A stretch of 36,120 nt of DNA from positions 1 through 36,120 of the forward strand of contig DATFOK010000083.1 of NCBI GenBank assembly GCA_035265665.1, given 5' to 3'. Position numbers and translations under genes: made by a program. Below, in pieces: positions 32,855 to 36,120 of this stretch. The notes under the pieces are model-generated. The model ran no database searches and was not told the origin of the DNA. It saw nothing but the letters and a program-made list of their open reading frames with translations. Source of the DNA: DASUPK01 sp035265665 (GTDB lineage: Bacteria; Actinomycetota; Thermoleophilia; Solirubrobacterales; 70-9). Each line of letters starts with the position of its first letter. Within the stretch, counting starts at the first letter, position 1.

Positions 32855-34348
32855 CTAGCCGCCTTTGACCGCGGCGGCGCCGTGTTCCTCGCGCAGTATG
32901 CGCCGGAGGATCTTGCCGGAGGCCGACTTGGGCACCTCGTCGACGAACTCGACCTCGCGGATGCGCTTGTAGGGGGCGACCCGCTCGGCGACGTAGGCGA
33001 GCAGCTCCTCCGCCTCGACGCCGTCGTCCACCACGACACAGGCCTTCGGCGCCTCTCCCCCGTCGTCCATCGGGACCCCGATCACGCCCGCGTCGTTGAC
33101 CTTCGGGTGTGAGACCAGGACCGCCTCGAGCTCGGCAGGGGGCACCTGGTAGCCCTTGTACTTGATCAGCTCCTTGAGCCGGTCGACGATGAAGAAGAAG
33201 CCGTCCTCGTCGATCCTGCCGATGTCGCCGGTCCGCAGCCAGCCGTCCTCGACGAGGCTCTCCGCCGTCGCCTCGGCGTTGTTGAGGTAGCCCTTCATCA
33301 CCTGGGGGCCGCGAACCCAGATCTCGCCCTCCTGGCCCTCCGGGACGTCCTCGCCGGTCTCGGGATCGACCAGCCGCGCCTCGGTGTTCGGAATCAACGC
33401 TCCGACGCTGCCGGGCGGCGTCTCCTCCGCTCGCTCCAGCCGGCTCTTGTGGCTGACCGGGCTGAGCTCGGTGAGCCCGTAGCCCTGACGGATCGGGGCG
33501 CCTATCCGCGCCTCGGCACGGCCGGAGAGCTCCGCGTCGAGCGGGGCCGCGCCGGAGATCACCAGCTTGAGCTGGGAGAAGTCGCGGCCCTCGACCTGCG
33601 GCGCGGTGGCGAGCGCGAGGATCACGGGCGGGGCCACGTGCAGCCAGGTGACGCCGTGGCGCTCGACGATCTCGAGCAGCTGGTCGAGGTCGAAGCGCGG
33701 CATGTTGACGATCGTCGCGCCCTTGGCGATCCCGAGATTGAGGACCACGGTCTGCCCGTAGATGTGGAAGTAGGGGAGCAGCCCGACCAGGACGTCGTCG
33801 TCGGCGATCGGCATCGAGCTCCAGGCCTGCTCGATGTTCGCGACCAGATTGCGGTGGGTGAGCATCACCCCCTTCATGAGCCCGGTGGTCCCGCTCGAGT
33901 AAGGCAGGACGGCAAGCTCCTCGGGATCGACCTCGACCTCCTCGGGCTCCCCTTCCTCCGGCGCCTCGGCGACGAAGCCGGGCGGGTCGTCGATCACGAG
34001 CCTCGTGCCGGAGTTCTCGACCTGGCGGCCGATCTCGTCGGGGGTGAGCAGTGGGTTCATCGGGGTGACGACCGCGCCCGCGCGCAGGATGCCGTGGTAG
34101 GCGATTCCCCACTCGTCGCCGTTCGGCCCGACGAGGCCGACCACCTCGCCCTTCTCGATCCCCTTCGACTGCAGTAGGGCGGCAACCGCGTCGACCTTGG
34201 CGGCGAGCTCCGCGTAGGTGGTCACGTCGCCCGTCGGGCCGTCGATGAAGGCCGGATGGTCGCCGCGATCGGCCGCGCCGCCGAGCACGTGCTCGGTCAG
34301 CGTGACGTCAGGGATCTCGATGTCCGGCTCGGGACTGCGGTAGATCAT
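32855..34348 (-). CDS. AMP-dependent acyl-CoA synthetase (4CL/long-chain-like)
   Basis: 497 aa of the ANL superfamily. Motifs in order: A3 P-loop YSSGTTGLMKGVMLTH (150-165), GYGLTELSPVSH, the A7/A8 run GWLRTGDIGRIDEDGFFF and VDRLKELIKYKGYQVPP, and the A10 catalytic Lys479 in PKSASGKILRR. It adenylates a carboxylic acid with ATP and joins it to CoA; general layout is that of 4-coumarate and medium- or long-chain acyl-CoA ligases, but the acid is not readable. ATG 34348 follows a strong GAGGAGGGGAG. It is co-directional with the SnoaL-like and ndh genes upstream, with 22 nt between it and the former. Confidence 0.92.
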   Translation of the reverse strand: MIYRSPEPDIEIPDVTLTEHVLGGAADRGDHPAFIDGPTGDVTTYAELAAKVDAVAALLQSKGIEKGEVVGLVGPNGDEWGIAYHGILRAGAVVTPMNPLLTPDEIGRQVENSGTRLVIDDPPGFVAEAPEEGEPEEVEVDPEELAVLPYSSGTTGLMKGVMLTHRNLVANIEQAWSSMPIADDDVLVGLLPYFHIYGQTVVLNLGIAKGATIVNMPRFDLDQLLEIVERHGVTWLHVAPPVILALATAPQVEGRDFSQLKLVISGAAPLDAELSGRAEARIGAPIRQGYGLTELSPVSHKSRLERAEETPPGSVGALIPNTEARLVDPETGEDVPEGQEGEIWVRGPQVMKGYLNNAEATAESLVEDGWLRTGDIGRIDEDGFFFIVDRLKELIKYKGYQVPPAELEAVLVSHPKVNDAGVIGVPMDDGGEAPKACVVVDDGVEAEELLAYVAERVAPYKRIREVEFVDEVPKSASGKILRRILREEHGAAAVKGG

Positions 34349-34370
34349 GCTCCCCTCCTCGGCCCGAAAG

Positions 34371-34718
34371 TTAGCCGTTCAGCTGGAGATCCCAGCCGAA
34401 GTAGACCTCGATCCGCCTGACCTTGTCGCCGTCGAAGGTGAGCACCTCGGTGTTGCGGCCCCCGCTCCCGTCCGGGCGCTTCAGCTCGTAGGTGACGATG
34501 ACCTCGTCGCCGGCCTCGATCAGGCGGACGATGTCGATCCCCTGCCCCTGCCCCGCGCCGGGCCAGCAGCGCTCGAAGAAGCCCCTCCGATCGAGGTCCG
34601 GATCGGGCGGGCTCGAGAAGGTCAGGTCTTCTGCGAGGTGCTTCTCGAAGAACTCGCGGTCTCCGGCGGAGAAGGCGGCGTAGAGCTCTCGGGCGAGCTC
34701 CGTGCGGTCGGCTCCCAT
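34371..34718 (-). CDS. SnoaL/NTF2-like small protein
   Basis: 115 aa with the cone-shaped NTF2/SnoaL fold pattern: helical start ELARELYAAFSAGDREFFEK, then HLAEDLTFSSPPDPDLDRRG, a central helix FFERCW, and strands VIVTYELKRPDG, NTEVLTFDGDKVRRIEVYFGW. Such proteins are small-molecule isomerases, hydrolases or ligand binders; no catalytic set can be assigned. ATG 34718 is the natural start. The first 97 nt overlap the end of the ndh reading frame on the same strand in another frame, which is unusual. A GGGTAG lies 10 nt before the ATG but lacks a proper -35. Confidence 0.8.
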   Translation of the reverse strand: MGADRTELARELYAAFSAGDREFFEKHLAEDLTFSSPPDPDLDRRGFFERCWPGAGQGQGIDIVRLIEAGDEVIVTYELKRPDGSGGRNTEVLTFDGDKVRRIEVYFGWDLQLNG

Positions 34719-36043
34719 CCGGGCGACCCTACCCGCTCCTGGCCGAACTCCTCGATCAGGCGGCCGCCTCGCCCGCGGGTGAGAAAGCTGAACGCCCAGC
34801 GGATCAGGACGAGGATCCGGTTCTGGAACCCGATCAGGTACCAGATGTGAACGACCAGCCAGGTGACCCAGGCCGGGAAGCCGCTCAGCTTCACCGCGTG
34901 GAGGTCAGCAACCGCCCGAGCCCGGCCGATGGTCGCGAGATTGCCCTTGTCCCGGTAGTGGAACGGCTTCTCCTCTCGGTTGCGCAGGCGGGCCTTGACC
35001 ACCTTGGCCGCGTAGCGCCCCTCTTGCATGGCAACCGGCGCGACGCCCATCAACGGCTGCGGCTCGCCGTGCTCGTCGAGCACCCGGACCATGTCGCCGA
35101 GTGCGAACACCTCGCGATGGCCGGGCAGCGTCAGGTCGGGAGCCACCGATACGCGGCCCGCCCTGTCCAAGTCGGCTCCCGTCTCCGCCGCGAGGCGTCT
35201 CGCCAGCGAGGAGGCCATCACCCCGGCGGCCCAGATCACGGTGCGTGCCGGGACGCGCTCCCGGCCGTGGTCGTTGGCCTCGATCGTGACGCTGTGCGCG
35301 TCCATCTCCACCACCGTGTGGTTGAGCATGGGCGTGACACCGAGGTGCTCGAGCGCGCGGGCAGCCCTCTCTGACAGCGAGGGGGGGAAGCTGGTCAGGA
35401 CACGATCCGCGATCTCGACTAGGAGAACCCTGCCCTCGGTGGGATCGATCGAGCGGAACTCGCGCCGCAGCGTGTCGCGGGCAAGCTCTCCGATCTGGCC
35501 GGCCATCTCGACTCCCGTCGGCCCGGCGCCGACAACCACGAAGGTGAGCCAGGCCCGTCGCCGCTCCTCGTCCGGCTCGAGCTCGGCGGCCTCGAACGCG
35601 CTCAGGATGTGCGCCCGCACAGAGAGGGCGCTCTCGAGCGACTTGACCTCTGGCGCGACCTCCTTCCACTCGTCGTGGCCGAAGTACGAGTAGCGAGAGC
35701 CACCCGCGACGATCAGCGTGTCGTAGGGGACCGTGAACGGCTCCGTCTCTCCAGCCTTCGGCTCGACGTGAACAGTGCGACCCTCGAGGTCGAAGCCGTC
35801 CACCTCGCCCAGCAGGACCCGAACGTTCCGGCTGCGCTTGAAGATCGCCCGTAGCGGATACGCGACCTCCTCCGGCGAGAGCGCCCCTGTCGCCACCTGA
35901 TAGGTGAGGGGCTGAAAGAGGTGGAAGTTCCGCCGGTCGATCAGGGTGACGTCGACCTGGGCACGGCGCAGGTGCGCGACCGCCTGCAGGCCGCCGAAGC
36001 CGCCGCCGATCACCACCACGCGGTGGCGCCCGGTCTCGCTCAT
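34622..36043 (-). CDS. ndh: Type II NADH dehydrogenase (NDH-2) with an aberrant C-terminal tail
   Basis: 473 aa. FAD-binding GGGFGG (13-18) in VVVIGGGFGGLQAV, a second dinucleotide fold VVVGAGPTGVEMAGQI, the FALGDMVRV motif near the C-terminal third, and an amphipathic/membrane-associating region (VTWLVVHIWYLIGFQNRILV). It oxidises NADH and reduces menaquinone without pumping protons. Homology ends around FLTRGRGGRLIEEFG; the last 35 or so residues are a Ser/Pro/Thr-rich tail translated from the first 97 nt of the SnoaL gene in the wrong frame, so the original stop may have been lost. The ATG (36041-36043) overlaps the stop of an ABC permease gene (ATGA). Confidence 0.9.
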   Translation of the reverse strand: MSETGRHRVVVIGGGFGGLQAVAHLRRAQVDVTLIDRRNFHLFQPLTYQVATGALSPEEVAYPLRAIFKRSRNVRVLLGEVDGFDLEGRTVHVEPKAGETEPFTVPYDTLIVAGGSRYSYFGHDEWKEVAPEVKSLESALSVRAHILSAFEAAELEPDEERRRAWLTFVVVGAGPTGVEMAGQIGELARDTLRREFRSIDPTEGRVLLVEIADRVLTSFPPSLSERAARALEHLGVTPMLNHTVVEMDAHSVTIEANDHGRERVPARTVIWAAGVMASSLARRLAAETGADLDRAGRVSVAPDLTLPGHREVFALGDMVRVLDEHGEPQPLMGVAPVAMQEGRYAAKVVKARLRNREEKPFHYRDKGNLATIGRARAVADLHAVKLSGFPAWVTWLVVHIWYLIGFQNRILVLIRWAFSFLTRGRGGRLIEEFGQERVGSPGWEPTARSSPESSTPPSPPETASSSRSTSQKT

Positions 36044-36120
36044 GACCCGGTCAGATCGCGGCGTTCGAAGAGGCGCACCGAGGCAAGCATGGCAAGGACT
36101 GCGATCACCAACATCACTAT
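36040..36120 (-). CDS. C-terminal end of a membrane protein, probably an ABC-2 type permease
   Basis: The last 26 codons of a minus-strand gene entering from the right edge: a hydrophobic helix (MLVIAVLAMLASVRLF) and the short basic/polar end ERRDLTGS, then TGA overlapping the ndh start as ATGA. ABC-2 permeases often end in just this way (last helix, RLFxRR). Only the final helix is visible, so the family is tentative. Confidence 0.45.
   Translation of the reverse strand: MVMLVIAVLAMLASVRLFERRDLTGS

Noticed and set aside
34729..34734. GGGTAG 10 nt before the SnoaL gene as a SigB promoter
   Set aside because: No GTTT-like -35 at 14-17 nt; kept only as a side remark.

Overview
The window is GC-rich bacterial chromosome with dense packing, many GTG starts, and ATGA, GTGA or TGATG overlaps between genes. 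The gene content points to Actinomycetota, probably a Thermoleophilia-like soil lineage. The evidence is a QcrC-QcrA-QcrB type complex III with a membrane-anchored diheme cytochrome c and b6-like heme spacing, a WS/DGAT acyltransferase, an actinobacterial-style NDH-2, and DUF1360 and DUF2855 proteins. The lineage is an inference from family content and base composition; there is no rRNA or other phylogenetic marker. I saw no tRNA, rRNA, IS element, prophage or CRISPR array. No gene-free stretch exceeds about 220 bases; the longest is 28048-28267.

Layout. 1-1902: the end of an Mrp-type (or complex-I-like) cation/proton antiporter cluster, with the C subunit tail and a complete D subunit. 1952-3778: GH15 glucoamylase/trehalase-like hydrolase. 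3828-9777, minus strand: a three-gene set of YdaP/PoxB-like ThDP enzyme, mandelate-racemase-type enolase-superfamily enzyme, and large FAD plus Fe-S 2-hydroxyacid dehydrogenase. 9899-17091, plus strand: an eight-gene chain in which every junction overlaps (SDR, ctaC, ctaD, small four-TM protein, short ctaG-like gene, qcrC, qcrA, qcrB). It encodes most of a cytochrome bc-aa3 branch, but I see no subunit III gene, and subunit I lacks several canonical proton-channel residues. 17092-21206: DUF1360 protein, a 43-aa membrane peptide, sulfotransferase, a two-TM protein, and a plus-strand trio (metallophosphoesterase, internally duplicated protein, TMEM175-like channel). 21214-24354: membrane GAF-GGDEF cyclase, two VOC proteins and a small membrane protein. 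24526-28047: type III glutamine synthetase and WS/DGAT. 28268-36120: GAF-GGDEF cyclase, DUF2855 protein, CPA1 antiporter, SDR, acyl-CoA ligase, SnoaL-like protein, NDH-2, and the tail of an ABC-2 permease.

Together the genes describe an aerobic heterotroph. NDH-2 and the FAD/Fe-S dehydrogenase would feed electrons towards the quinone pool (for the dehydrogenase this is a family-based guess), bcc-aa3 would oxidise quinol, and Mrp and CPA1 would exchange cations for protons. WS/DGAT, GH15 and GSIII handle storage and nitrogen. Several genes (GH15, DUF1360, the 43-aa peptide, the two-TM protein, WS/DGAT, and more weakly the YdaP-like gene and the respiratory operon) have upstream elements resembling GTTT-N15/16-GGGTAT, the pattern of SigB/SigF general-stress promoters. 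Several of these lie only 9-14 nt before the start codon, which suggests leaderless mRNAs.

The points most worth following up are the subunit I variant without a visible subunit III gene, the SigB-like promoter set, the DUF2855 gene whose only plausible start is ATC, the out-of-frame overlap of ndh with the SnoaL gene, and the paired hairpins over the GSIII ribosome-binding site.
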